Assembly: GCA_018241335.1 (NCBI GenBank)
Contig: JAFEEA010000009.1
Location: forward strand, 1 to 41,237
Origin: Pseudomonadota bacterium
Lineage (GTDB): Bacteria; Pseudomonadota; Alphaproteobacteria; Caulobacterales; Caulobacteraceae
Length of the DNA: 41,237 nt
Direction: 5' to 3'
Below, piece after piece: positions 32,625-41,185 of this stretch. Below the pieces are notes generated by a model, which saw only the letters and a program-made list of their open reading frames with translations, made no database searches and was not told where the DNA came from. A program made the translations under genes and the position numbers. How positions within the stretch are numbered: position 1 is the stretch's first letter; every line of letters begins with the position of its first letter.

Positions 32625-33998
32625 TCAGACGAGGCCGTAGGCCCGCGCCAGGACGTGGATGGGGTGGGACTGGGCCGGGGTCTTGGCCTCGGGATCGGCG
32701 GCGACCATCTGGCCCAGGTGCTTGCAGGCCAGCGGGCAGTCGGAGCAGAGGGTGTCGTTGCCCTTCTGGGCCACCTGGCGGGCGGCGGGCTTGCCGACCT
32801 TGACCGCCATGGGCCGGGTTTCCTTCATCACCCCGAAGGTGCCGCCGTGGCCGGAGCATCGCTCCACCAGGTCGAGCTTGATGCCGGGGATCAGGCGCAG
32901 CATCTCGGCCGACTTGGCGCCCATGTTCTGGGCCCGGGCGTGGCAGGCGTGGTGGACGGTGACGCCGCCCTCCGGCGCGGTCAGGCCCGGCGGCAGGCCG
33001 TGGGCCTTGGCGATCTCCACCACGTATTCGCTGATGTCGCGGGTGGCGGCGGCCAGGCGCTTGACCCCTTCGTGCTCGGGCAGGATCAGGGGCCATTCGA
33101 ACTTCATCATCAGGCCGCAGGAGGCGGTGAGGGTGATGATGTCGTAGCCGGCGTCGATCAGGGGGATCAGCTCGGCGGCGACCTTGTCGGCCCGGCGCGC
33201 CACCTCGGCCAGGTCACCGGCCTCGAGCTGGGGCATGCCGCAGCATTCGGGATAGGCCAGGCGGGTCTCGACGCCCAGCTTGGCCAGCACGCCGCGCGCG
33301 GCGACCGCCGTCTCCGGCTCGTTGTAGTCGACGAAGCAGGTCGTATAGATCGCCGCCTTCCGCTGGCCGAAGGCGGGGCCGGCCGCGTCCGGCGCCAGGG
33401 GCTGGCGGATCCGGTCCGAGCCCGTGCGCGAATGGTACTTCGGCAGCAGGGCGTCCTTGTCGATCCCGGCGACGGCCTCCATCAGCCCGCGGATCGGCTT
33501 GTTGTGGAGGTCCGTCGCCCAGTTGGCGAGGCCGGCGACGGGCTTGGCCAGCTTGCCGTTGCGGTCGGTCTCGCCCAGCTGCTCGCGCACGAAGTCGCCG
33601 CCCTTGGCCTTCCGCTCGGCGGCCCGCTGGCGCAGCATCAGGTGGGGAAAGTCCACGTTCCACTCGTGCGGCGGCACGTAGGGACACTTGGTCATGAAGC
33701 ACATGTCGCACAGGGTGCAGGCCTCGACGACCTCGCCGTAGCGGCCCTTATCGACGCCATCGAGCTCGCCCGTCGGGCTCTCGTCGATCATGTCGAAGAG
33801 TTTCGGGAAGCTGTCGCACAGATTGAAGCAGCGCCGGCAGCCGTGACAGATGTCGAAAACCCGCTCCAGCTCCGCCTCGATCTTGCCGGCGTCGTAGAAG
33901 TCCGGCTCGCGCCAGGCGATGGGATGGCGGAAGGGCGCGTCCAGGCTGCCCTCGCGGCGGCCCTCGGTCTTGGCTGGGGTTGGCGGCGTGTCGGTCAT
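32625..33998 (-). CDS. Fe-S oxidoreductase, GlpC/HdrD-like
   Basis: A 457-residue cytoplasmic protein with two [4Fe-4S] ferredoxin-type sites, CHGCRRCFNLC (51-61) and CTLCDMCFMTKCP (about 95-107), followed by two cysteine-rich CCG-type domains (ECCGMP about 240 and HACHA / CSGHGG about 360-390) as in GlpC and the HdrD subunit of heterodisulfide reductase. Such proteins shuttle electrons through multiple clusters, often to quinones or disulfides. ATG at 33998 (MTDTP) is chosen. Here it lies with rubrerythrin upstream and DUF3501 downstream, which suggests it feeds electrons to rubrerythrin-type peroxide reduction (inference). Confidence 0.88.
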   Translation of the reverse strand: MTDTPPTPAKTEGRREGSLDAPFRHPIAWREPDFYDAGKIEAELERVFDICHGCRRCFNLCDSFPKLFDMIDESPTGELDGVDKGRYGEVVEACTLCDMCFMTKCPYVPPHEWNVDFPHLMLRQRAAERKAKGGDFVREQLGETDRNGKLAKPVAGLANWATDLHNKPIRGLMEAVAGIDKDALLPKYHSRTGSDRIRQPLAPDAAGPAFGQRKAAIYTTCFVDYNEPETAVAARGVLAKLGVETRLAYPECCGMPQLEAGDLAEVARRADKVAAELIPLIDAGYDIITLTASCGLMMKFEWPLILPEHEGVKRLAAATRDISEYVVEIAKAHGLPPGLTAPEGGVTVHHACHARAQNMGAKSAEMLRLIPGIKLDLVERCSGHGGTFGVMKETRPMAVKVGKPAARQVAQKGNDTLCSDCPLACKHLGQMVAADPEAKTPAQSHPIHVLARAYGLV

Positions 33999-34028
33999 GG
34001 CGGTCCCGGCGTCGTTGAACAGCACGCG

Positions 34029-34052
34029 GCTTCCCGCGTGGATCCGGGAAGC
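34029..34052 (-). promoter_or_regulatory. Leader hairpin just upstream of the Fe-S gene
   Basis: GCTTCCCG (34029-34036) and CGGGAAGC (34045-34052) form an 8-bp stem with an 8-base loop, 31 bases upstream of the Fe-S gene start. Together with the larger hairpin at 34082-34116 it gives the rubrerythrin to Fe-S spacer two stem-loops. It could affect mRNA stability or translation. No known motif. Confidence 0.4.
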
Positions 34053-34081
34053 GGCCCTTGCGGGCTATAGAAGAGGAAGGT

Positions 34082-34116
34082 GAGGCGGACCGCCAACGCT
34101 ACGCGCGGTCCGCCTC
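34082..34116 (-). terminator. Strong 12-bp hairpin between rubrerythrin and the Fe-S gene
   Basis: GAGGCGGACCGC (34082-34093) pairs perfectly with GCGGTCCGCCTC (34105-34116) across an 11-base loop. In the direction of transcription (minus strand) the stem is followed by a pyrimidine-rich run (ACCTTCCTCTTCT). This looks like an intrinsic terminator or attenuator: rubrerythrin may be made at higher levels than the downstream Fe-S, DUF3501 and cytochrome genes. Confidence 0.55.
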
Positions 34117-34157
34117 GAACGGCCTTCGAAGGCTTGGGGAAGCTGAAGGGCCGAAAC

Positions 34158-34574
34158 TTAGTCGAGGGTGTCCAGGGCGCGCTGGAAGCGGCCGGCGTGG
34201 GACTTCTCGGCCTTGGCGAGGGTTTCGAACCAGTCGGCGATCTCGTCGTGGCCTTCCTCGCGCGCCGTGCGGGCCATGCCCGGGTACATGTCGGTGTACT
34301 CGTGCGTCTCGCCCGCGATGGCGGCCTTGAGGTTCAGCGCGGTCTCGCCGATCGGCAGGCCGGTGGCGGGGTCGCCCACGCCTTCCATGAATTCCAGGTG
34401 GCCGTGGGCGTGGCCGGTCTCGCCTTCGGCGGTGGAGCGGAACACGGCGGCGACGTCGTTGTAGCCTTCCACGTCGGCCTTTTGCGCGAAGTAGAGGTAG
34501 CGGCGGTTGGCCTGGCTTTCGCCGGCGAAGGCCGCCTTCAGGTTTTCCAGGGTCTTGCTGGTGGCGAGCGACAT
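34158..34574 (-). CDS. rbr: Rubrerythrin
   Basis: A 138-residue ferritin-like di-iron protein, here without the C-terminal rubredoxin domain that many rubrerythrins carry. The four-helix bundle has [15 protein letters not shown] and [15 protein letters not shown] in the first half and [17 protein letters not shown] and [12 protein letters not shown] in the second; these supply the Glu and His ligands. It would reduce hydrogen peroxide in the cytoplasm, taking electrons from an external carrier since its own rubredoxin is missing. GAGGGAAGAAG precedes the ATG at 34574. It is the first gene of a set with the Fe-S protein, DUF3501 and cytochrome c. Confidence 0.92.
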   Translation of the reverse strand: MSLATSKTLENLKAAFAGESQANRRYLYFAQKADVEGYNDVAAVFRSTAEGETGHAHGHLEFMEGVGDPATGLPIGETALNLKAAIAGETHEYTDMYPGMARTAREEGHDEIADWFETLAKAEKSHAGRFQRALDTLD

Positions 34575-34677
34575 GCTTCTTCCCTCGTGATGTCTCGGAA
34601 AGGCGCGTGGGCAAAGGGCCGACGCGCCTCGGCGCGACACCCTTAGGCGGGCGGCGGCGGCGCGTCCAATCGATTGA

Positions 34678-35688
34678 TCAAATGCGGGCGATAGAAGGGG
34701 TCGATGTCTCGTCCGCGCCGTGACCGCCGCGCAGCAGGGCCAGCAGCGGCCGCTCCACCCAGCGCCGGCAGGCGAGGCCCACGGCGATGGAAGCGGCGAT
34801 GGCGGCCGGGCCGAAGAGCAGCGGATGAGTGATCCCGACCAGATGCGCCACCACCGCGCTGGCCGGCGCATGGCAGAGGTAGATGGAGTAGGATGCGTCG
34901 CCCAGGGCCTTGAGCCAGGGCCAGCGGGGCATGCGGCCGCCCGCCTCCAGCGCCACCGCCCCGCCCACCAGCATCAGCGCCGGCAGCCCCCAGGTCAGGG
35001 GCCGCAGCAGGGTGTCACCGAAGTAGGGCCGGTCGGTGAGGACAAAGATCGCCAGGCCGACGGCGGCGATGACGCCGCCGACTACCGCGCCCGGCAAGGC
35101 CTTGTCGCGGACCAGCTTGGCGAGCCAAAGGCCGGCGGCGAATTCCAGCATCATGGCGTTGGCGCCCAGGGTGTAGAGCGGCGGGACCAGCACCCCCAGG
35201 ACGGCGATGGCGGTCAGGCCCGCGGTGACCACCGCCAGGCGCGGCCCCTCCTTGAGCAGCAAGGCGGCCGCGAACAGCAGGTAGAACTCGGCCTCATAGT
35301 TCAGCGTCCAGCCGGCCGGCAGCACAGGGAACGGCAGGCCGATCGGGTCGCGGTGGGTGATGAAGGCCATGGACAGCAGCACATGGCTCCAGCCGGCGTG
35401 CACATTGGGCAGGAAGGCGGGCCAGGCGATGGCGACGCCGGCCATGACCAGGGTGATCAACCAATAGGTCGGCGCCACGCGGGTGAAGCGCCGCCAGAGA
35501 AACCGCAGGGGTTCGGCCGGTCGTCCGGCGGTGATGCTCCACATGATGAAGCCGGAGATGACGAAGAAGACGTCGACCCCCGCCCGTCCGACCTCGAAGC
35601 CGCCGTCCAGCCACTGGCACGCATGATAGATTGCCACCGCGATGGCCGCGACGGCGCGCAGGTACTGGATCGAATGGTAGGTCTTCAC
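34678..35688 (-). CDS. Acyltransferase family 3 membrane protein
   Basis: A 336-residue integral membrane acyltransferase with about ten helices. The opening YHSIQYLRAVAAIAVAIYHA contains the conserved Arg and the His proposed to be catalytic, and VGRAGVDVFFVISGFIMW plus FLWRRFTRVAPTYW are strong family marks. Near the end GDASYSIYLCHAP is also typical. Members O-acetylate or acylate sugars of exopolysaccharides, LPS, or Nod-factor type molecules; the acceptor here is unknown. The start is GTG at 35688. It stands apart from polysaccharide gene clusters in this window. Confidence 0.9.
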   Translation of the reverse strand: MKTYHSIQYLRAVAAIAVAIYHACQWLDGGFEVGRAGVDVFFVISGFIMWSITAGRPAEPLRFLWRRFTRVAPTYWLITLVMAGVAIAWPAFLPNVHAGWSHVLLSMAFITHRDPIGLPFPVLPAGWTLNYEAEFYLLFAAALLLKEGPRLAVVTAGLTAIAVLGVLVPPLYTLGANAMMLEFAAGLWLAKLVRDKALPGAVVGGVIAAVGLAIFVLTDRPYFGDTLLRPLTWGLPALMLVGGAVALEAGGRMPRWPWLKALGDASYSIYLCHAPASAVVAHLVGITHPLLFGPAAIAASIAVGLACRRWVERPLLALLRGGHGADETSTPSIARI

Positions 35689-35781
35689 TTAGGCGGCCGC
35701 CCCCTCGCCGGCAGAGGTCACGGCGCGGGCGGCAAGGTCAAGACCCGGCCCGGGAAAGGCCGGGCCGGGACAGGGCGCGGA

Positions 35782-35862
35782 TCAACGCACCACGTGGAAC
35801 ATGAACAGCAGGATCACGATGGGCAGGGGGATGCCCAGCATCCACAGCAGCAGCGGTTTCAT
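35782..35862 (-). CDS. 26-residue hydrophobic membrane peptide
   Basis: A 26-residue peptide made of one transmembrane helix: MKPLLLWMLG, then IPLPIVILLFMFHVVR. AAGGAGA is placed ideally before the ATG at 35862, so translation is likely. Small peptides of this style (KxLLLWxLGxPxPIxIL) recur in alphaproteobacterial genomes, in my memory, but the function is unknown. It is below usual ORF cut-offs. It lies 70 bases upstream-side of the DUF853 gene end, in the same direction, so it may be transcribed from its own short promoter or from the DUF853 transcript. Confidence 0.6.
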   Translation of the reverse strand: MKPLLLWMLGIPLPIVILLFMFHVVR

Positions 35863-35932
35863 GGCCGGTCTCCTTGAGCCTGGAGATCGAACGCCGCCTT
35901 TTTCGCCCGGTTCCGGCCGAGATATCCGCGCC

Positions 35933-37426
35933 TCAACGCCGGCTGAGCCCACCCAGCAGGCCGCGCATGATCTCCCGCCCCGCCTGGCTGGCGACGGCGC
36001 GCAGCAATGATTTGGCGAAGGCCTCGGCCATGGACTGGCGGTTGGAGGGGCGCGGCGCGGCCTGGCGGTAGCGCTGCTCGGCCTGCTGCTCGGCCTGGTC
36101 CACCTGTTCGTGGGCGGCCGCCTGGGCCTGGGCCTGTTCGGCCCGCGCCTTGAGCGTCTCGAACGCGGATTCGCGGTCGAGGGCGGTGTCATAGACCCCG
36201 GCCACCGGGCTGACCGACTGGATGTCGAGGCGCTCGCCGTCAGTGATGGGGCCCAGGCGCGACGCCGGCGGGCGGATCAGGGTCTTGGCCACCACGGTGG
36301 GGGCGCCTTTGTCGTCCAGCACCGAGACCAGGGCCTCGCCGACGCCAAGGGCCTGGATCGCCTCGGCGGTGTCGAAGGCGGGATTGGCGCGGAAGGAGTC
36401 GGCGGCGGCGCGCAGGCCCTTCTGCTCGGCGGGCGTATAGGCGCGCAGGGCGTGCTGCACGCGGTTGCCGAGTTGGGCCAGGACCGTGTCGGGGATGTCG
36501 GCGGGGTTCTGGGTGACGAAATAGACCCCGACGCCCTTGGACCGGATCAGGCGCACCACCTGCTCGATCTTGTCCATCAGGGCCTTGGGCGCGTCGTTGA
36601 ACAACAGGTGCGCCTCGTCGAAAAAGAACACCAGCTTGGGTTTGTCGGGATCACCCACCTCCGGCATCTGCTCGAACAGCTCCGACAGCAGCCACAGCAG
36701 GAAGGTGGAATAGAGCCGGGGGCTCTCGATCAGGGTGTCGGCGGCCAGGACGTTGACATAGCCCTTGCCCTCGTCGTCGCAGCGCATCAGGTCGGCCAGC
36801 TTCAGGGCCGGCTCGCTGAAGAAGTTCTCCGCGCCCTGGGTTTCCAGCGCCAGCAGCTTGCGCTGGATGGTGCCGACGGTGGCGGGCGCGACGTTGCCGT
36901 ACTGGGTCCCGATGTCCTTGGCGTGCTCCGCCACGTAGCGCAGGGCCGCCTGCAGGTCCTTCAGGTCGAGAAGAAGCAGCCCCTCCTGGTCGGCGACGTG
37001 GAAGGCGATGGTCAGGACGCCTTCCTGGACATCGTTCAGCTCCAGCAGGCGGGCGGTGAGCACGGGGCCCATCTCCGAGACCGTGGCGCGGATCGGGTGG
37101 CCCTTCTTGCCGAACAGGTCCCAGAAGATCACCGGCGGGCTGGCGGGCTTGAGCTCCAGGTCCATGGTCTTGGCCCGGGCCAGCATCTTGTCGTTGGGCG
37201 CGCCGGGCATGGCGATCCCCGACAGGTCGCCCTTCACGTCGGCCGCGAAGACCGGCACGCCGGCGTCGGAGAAGCCCTGGGCCAGGATCTGAAGGGTCAC
37301 CGTCTTGCCGGTGCCGGTGGCGCCGGCGATGACGCCGTGGCGGTTGGCGCGGTTCAGCAGGAGGCGCTCCGGCTTGTCGGAGAAGCCGATCAGCAGGCTG
37401 GTGGCGTCGACGGCGGCTTCAGGCAT
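35933..37426 (-). CDS. DUF853 / YjgR-type HerA-like ATPase
   Basis: A 497-residue P-loop ATPase of the HerA/FtsK superfamily. Walker A is GATGTGKT (35-42), Walker [13 protein letters not shown] (about 265-276), and the C-terminal sensor region carries [28 protein letters not shown]. The last 75 residues ([21 protein letters not shown]) are a Gln/Ala/Glu-rich charged helix, then an Arg-rich tail. E. coli YjgR is uncharacterised, with proposed roles in DNA pumping. ATG at 37426 is the start. A plausible promoter lies at 37501-37529. It follows polA on the same strand. Confidence 0.9.
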   Translation of the reverse strand: MPEAAVDATSLLIGFSDKPERLLLNRANRHGVIAGATGTGKTVTLQILAQGFSDAGVPVFAADVKGDLSGIAMPGAPNDKMLARAKTMDLELKPASPPVIFWDLFGKKGHPIRATVSEMGPVLTARLLELNDVQEGVLTIAFHVADQEGLLLLDLKDLQAALRYVAEHAKDIGTQYGNVAPATVGTIQRKLLALETQGAENFFSEPALKLADLMRCDDEGKGYVNVLAADTLIESPRLYSTFLLWLLSELFEQMPEVGDPDKPKLVFFFDEAHLLFNDAPKALMDKIEQVVRLIRSKGVGVYFVTQNPADIPDTVLAQLGNRVQHALRAYTPAEQKGLRAAADSFRANPAFDTAEAIQALGVGEALVSVLDDKGAPTVVAKTLIRPPASRLGPITDGERLDIQSVSPVAGVYDTALDRESAFETLKARAEQAQAQAAAHEQVDQAEQQAEQRYRQAAPRPSNRQSMAEAFAKSLLRAVASQAGREIMRGLLGGLSRR

Positions 37427-37500
37427 GGGGGGTCACTCGTCTGGCGGCCGGCGGCCACGGGCTTGGGGGGAGCCGGGCGCGGGGAAGCGTCCTGGCGACG

Positions 37501-37529
37501 CATCGTCACGGCGCCCTTCGCACTGTCAA
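37501..37529 (-). promoter_or_regulatory. Candidate sigma-70 type promoter for the DUF853 gene
   Basis: On the minus strand a perfect TTGACA (37524-37529) is followed after 17 bases by ACGATG (37501-37506), a weak -10. The gene start is at 37426, leaving a 5' untranslated region of about 70 bases. It is the best -35 match noticed in the window. The -10 is poor against the E. coli consensus. Confidence 0.4.
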
Positions 37530-37587
37530 GGCGGCAGGTGTCCGGCCTGAAACAATCTAACCCGTTTCCGGCGCCCACGGCCGCGCC

Positions 37588-40521
37588 TCAGTGCGCCTCG
37601 TCCCAGTTGGCGGCGTAGCGGGCCTCGACCACCAGGGGCACGGAGAACTGCACCACCGGCTCGGCGGCGTGCTCCATGACGTCGCGGGCCACGCGGCAGA
37701 CCGCGTCGGCCTCGGCGGCGGGGGCCTCGAAGACCAGTTCGTCGTGCACCTGCAGCAGCATCCGGGCGGTCAGGCCGGCGGCCTGCAAGGCGGCAGGCAT
37801 GCGGATCATCGCCCGGCGGATGATGTCGGCCGCGGCGCCCTGGATCGGGGCGTTGATGGCGGCGCGTTCGGCGAACTGACGGTCGCCCACCGACTTGGAG
37901 GCGACCATGGGGATGTTGATCTTGCGGCCGAAGACGGTGGAGACGTAGCCGTGCTCGCGCACCTGGGCGCGCATGCGGTCCATGTAGGCGCGGATGCCGG
38001 GGAAGCGCTCGAAATAGGTGTTGATGTAGGCGCCGGCCTCTTCCCGGGGGATCGACAGCTGGTTGGCCAGGCCGAAAGCCGAGATGCCGTAAATGATGCC
38101 GAAGTTGATCGCCTTGGCCCGGCGGCGGGTCTCGGCCGGCATGCCCTCGATGGGCACGCCGAACATCTCCGACGCGGTCATGGCGTGGATGTCCAGGCCC
38201 TCGATGAAGGCCTTCTTGAGCTGGGGGATGTCGCCGATGTGCGAGACCAGGCGCAGCTCGATCTGGCTGTAGTCGGCGCTGATCAGGACGTTGCCGGGCT
38301 CGGCCACGAAGGCGCGGCGGATCTTGCGCCCCTCCTCGGTGCGGACGGGGATGTTCTGCAGGTTGGGGTCGTTGGACGACAGCCGCCCGGTGGTCGTCGA
38401 GGCCAGGGCATAGGAGGTGTGCACCCGGCCTGTCCTCGGGCTGATCGCCTGGACCAGGTTGTCCGTGTAGGTGCCCTTCAGCTTCGAGAGCTGGCGCCAG
38501 TCCAGCAGGGTCCGAGGCAGGGCGTGGCCCTGGGCGGCCAGGTCCTCCAGCACGCTGGCGTCGGTGGACCAGACGCCGGTGGCGGTCTTCTTGCCGCCGG
38601 GCAGGCCGAGCTCGCCGAAGAGGACGTCGCCGATCTGCTTGGGGCTGCCGAGATTGAAGGGGCGGCCGGCCAGGGCCTGGGCCTGGGCCTCGTACTCGGC
38701 CATGCGCAGGGAAAAGTCGTTCGACAGCAGGCGCAGGCGCTCGGGGTCGACCTTGACGCCGTTGGCCTCCATCTGGGCCAGGACCGCCGGCATCGGCCGC
38801 TCCAGGGTCTCATAGACCGTCAGCAGGCCCTCGCGCGCCAGCCGCGGGCGCAGGGTCTGGTAGAGCCGCAAGGTGACGTCGGCGTCCTCGGCCGCATAGC
38901 AGGTCGCCGGCTCCAGCGGCACGTGCTTGAAGCTCTTCTGGGCCTTGCCGGTCCCCGCCACCTGCTTGAACGGGATCGGCTGGTGGCCGAGCCAAAGGGC
39001 CGACAGCTCGTCCATGCCGTGGCCGTGCTCGCCGGCCTCCAGCACGTAGGAGATCAGCATGGTGTCGTCGATCGGACCGACCGTGATCCCGTAGCGGGCC
39101 AGGACGCCCAGGTCGTACTTGGCGTTCTGCCCGACCTTGAGGATCGAGGGGTCCTCCAGCATCGGCTTCAGCCGCGCGATGGCCTCCTCAAGGGGGATCT
39201 GCTCGGGGTGGGACGCCGCCTCGAACGCCAGGCCCCCGTCGCCTGCCTGCTCGTGCTCGTGGCCGAGCGGGATGTAGCAGGCCTCGCCCGGCGCCACGGC
39301 CAGCGACACGCCGCAGAGGTTGGCGTCGGTGGACGACAGGGCGTCGGTCTCGGTGTCGAAGGCGACGACGCCCACCTCGCGGCAGCGGGCGATCCAGGCG
39401 TCCAGGGACGCCAGGTCGCGCACGCAGGCATAGGCGTTGACGTCGATGGGCTGGGCCGTGGCCGCTTCCGCCCTGGCCGGGGCGCCGGCGTAGCGCGGGG
39501 CCATGGTCGGCGCCGTCAGCGGGCGGGGCGCGCCGTTCGGGCGGGCGGCCGCGGCGGCCTGGACGGCGGCGCCGGACCCGTCGCCGACCCGCCGCGCCAG
39601 GGTGCGGAACTCCATGGCCTCCAGGAAGGCCCCCAGCGCCGACGGGTCCGGATCGTCCACCGCCAGGTCGTCCAGCGGGGACGGCAGGGGCGTCTCGCAG
39701 TCCAGCTGCACCAGCTGGCGCGACAGGCGGATCTGGTCGGCGAAATCGATCAGGGTCTGGCGGCGCTTGTCCTGCTTGATCTCGCCGGCGCGGGCCAGCA
39801 GGGTCTCCAGGTCGCCGTACTCCGTGATCAGGGCCGAGGCGGTCTTGATGCCGATGCCCGGCGCGCCCGGGACATTGTCCACGCTGTCGCCGCACAGGGC
39901 CTGGACATCGACCACCTTCTCCGGCGGCACGCCGAACTTGTCGAACACCTCCGGGCGTCCGATGCGCACGTTCTTCATGGTGTCCAGCATCGACACCCGG
40001 TCGCCGACCAGCTGCATCAGGTCCTTGTCGGAGGAGACGATCACCACCTCGCCGCCCTCGTCTCGGACATGACAGGCATAGGCGGCGATGATGTCGTCGG
40101 CCTCGTAGCCCGGCTGTTCCAGGGCCGGAACGCCAAAGGCGCGAGTCGCCTCGCGCACCAGGGGGAACTGGGGCACCAGGTCCTCGGGCGGCGGTGGGCG
40201 GTGGGCCTTGTACTTGTCGTAGAGCTTATTCCTGAACGTCTGTTCGGAATGGTCGAAGACCACCGCCAGATGGGTCGGCGCGTCGGGCGCCGTCTTCATG
40301 TCCACCAGCAGCTTCCAGAGCATGTTGCAGAAGCCCTGGACCGCGCCCACCGGCAGGCCGTCCGACTTGCGCGTCAACGGCGGCAGGGCGTGGAAGGCGC
40401 GGAAGATGAAGCCCGAACCGTCCACCAGATAGAGCCGCGTGGCCGGGCCGTCCTGGGTCAGGGTGCGGTCGGTGGCGTGGATCGGATCGGCGTCGGAAAG
40501 GGCGGCGGTGTCGTCGGTCAT
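37588..40521 (-). CDS. polA: DNA polymerase I
   Basis: A 977-residue replicative-repair polymerase, slightly longer than the 928 residues of E. coli. The 5'-3' exonuclease domain opens YLVDGSGFIFRAFHALPPLT and has GYEADDIIA, SSDKDLMQLV and GIGIKTASALI. The proofreading domain is complete: DTETDALS (Asp and Glu ligands), VGQNAKYDLGVL and YAAEDADVTLRLY. The polymerase domain has motif A ADYSQIELRLVSHI, motif B RRRAKAINFGIIYGISAFGL and motif C QVHDELVFEAP. An Ala/Pro/Arg-rich linker (about 330-375) joins the exonucleases. ATG at 40521 (MTDDTAALSD) is chosen over an upstream start that adds 31 poor residues. Confidence 0.96.
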   Translation of the reverse strand: MTDDTAALSDADPIHATDRTLTQDGPATRLYLVDGSGFIFRAFHALPPLTRKSDGLPVGAVQGFCNMLWKLLVDMKTAPDAPTHLAVVFDHSEQTFRNKLYDKYKAHRPPPPEDLVPQFPLVREATRAFGVPALEQPGYEADDIIAAYACHVRDEGGEVVIVSSDKDLMQLVGDRVSMLDTMKNVRIGRPEVFDKFGVPPEKVVDVQALCGDSVDNVPGAPGIGIKTASALITEYGDLETLLARAGEIKQDKRRQTLIDFADQIRLSRQLVQLDCETPLPSPLDDLAVDDPDPSALGAFLEAMEFRTLARRVGDGSGAAVQAAAAARPNGAPRPLTAPTMAPRYAGAPARAEAATAQPIDVNAYACVRDLASLDAWIARCREVGVVAFDTETDALSSTDANLCGVSLAVAPGEACYIPLGHEHEQAGDGGLAFEAASHPEQIPLEEAIARLKPMLEDPSILKVGQNAKYDLGVLARYGITVGPIDDTMLISYVLEAGEHGHGMDELSALWLGHQPIPFKQVAGTGKAQKSFKHVPLEPATCYAAEDADVTLRLYQTLRPRLAREGLLTVYETLERPMPAVLAQMEANGVKVDPERLRLLSNDFSLRMAEYEAQAQALAGRPFNLGSPKQIGDVLFGELGLPGGKKTATGVWSTDASVLEDLAAQGHALPRTLLDWRQLSKLKGTYTDNLVQAISPRTGRVHTSYALASTTTGRLSSNDPNLQNIPVRTEEGRKIRRAFVAEPGNVLISADYSQIELRLVSHIGDIPQLKKAFIEGLDIHAMTASEMFGVPIEGMPAETRRRAKAINFGIIYGISAFGLANQLSIPREEAGAYINTYFERFPGIRAYMDRMRAQVREHGYVSTVFGRKINIPMVASKSVGDRQFAERAAINAPIQGAAADIIRRAMIRMPAALQAAGLTARMLLQVHDELVFEAPAAEADAVCRVARDVMEHAAEPVVQFSVPLVVEARYAANWDEAH

Positions 40522-40628
40522 GCCCCCAAGATAGGCGCGCGCGGCGGCCGGGTCACGGGGCCAATGGGGGCTTTGGCTCGACCCTGCTGACGCGGCGTGA
40601 CAAGCTTCGGCCAAGAGGGAGACGCGCC

Positions 40629-41171
40629 ATGCCCAAGCCGATCGTGATCGCCGTCCTGGCCGACTGCCACATCCATCCGGGCGCGGGCCTCACCTGGCCG
40701 GCCGGGGCGCTGGATGCGCTGAAGGGCGCCGACAGGATCATCACCCTGGGCGACATGGGCGAGGCGGCGGGCCTGGCCGACCTGCGCGCCATCGCCCCGG
40801 TGGCCGGCGTGCTGGGCGAGGACGACGAGCCCGGCGGCGGCGTCGACACCCTGACCCTGACGCTGGAGGAAGGCGGGCTCTTCATCGGCTGCGTATTCGA
40901 CCCCGTGATCGCCAACCTGGCGCAGTCAAAGGCGCCCTTCGTCACCGAGGCGGACTACCTGGAGGCCGAGGAGGACCTGTTCGACGGGCCGTTGGACGTC
41001 CTCCTCTGCGCCTCGACCCACAAGGCCGAGATCACCGACGTCAACGGCCGCCTGACCGTCGATCCGGGCAGCCTGACCCTGCCGACGGGCAAGGAAGACG
41101 GGGCCAGGGGAACTTTCGCCCGCCTGGTCATCGAGGACGGACAGGCGCGCGCGGAGATCGTCGAGGTCTAG
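40629..41171 (+). CDS. Metallophosphoesterase-like protein with altered active site
   Basis: A 180-residue protein with the YfcE/MJ0936-type phosphodiesterase fold. The DxH motif (LADCHIHPG), GD motif (LGDMGEA) and the late DPGSLTLP are all there. Three metal-site motifs are changed: GNxD has become GEDD, the usual GH of the following strand reads CVFD, and GHTH reads ASTHKAE, keeping only the second His. So two or three metal ligands are missing, and it may be inactive or use metal differently. GGGAGA precedes the ATG. Divergent from polA by 107 bases. Its stop is 14 bases before a palindromic repeat. Confidence 0.8.
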   Translation: MPKPIVIAVLADCHIHPGAGLTWPAGALDALKGADRIITLGDMGEAAGLADLRAIAPVAGVLGEDDEPGGGVDTLTLTLEEGGLFIGCVFDPVIANLAQSKAPFVTEADYLEAEEDLFDGPLDVLLCASTHKAEITDVNGRLTVDPGSLTLPTGKEDGARGTFARLVIEDGQARAEIVEV

Positions 41172-41185
41172 GCCGGAGGCCTGAG

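Noticed and set aside
37591..40590. A 999-codon open frame on the strand opposite polA, and similar long frames opposite 31314-34070, 2042-3466 and 16748-17953
   Set aside because: They are antisense to clearly recognised genes. Their translations are Gly/Gln/Arg/His-rich with no motifs, as expected from the reversed frames of GC-rich DNA.
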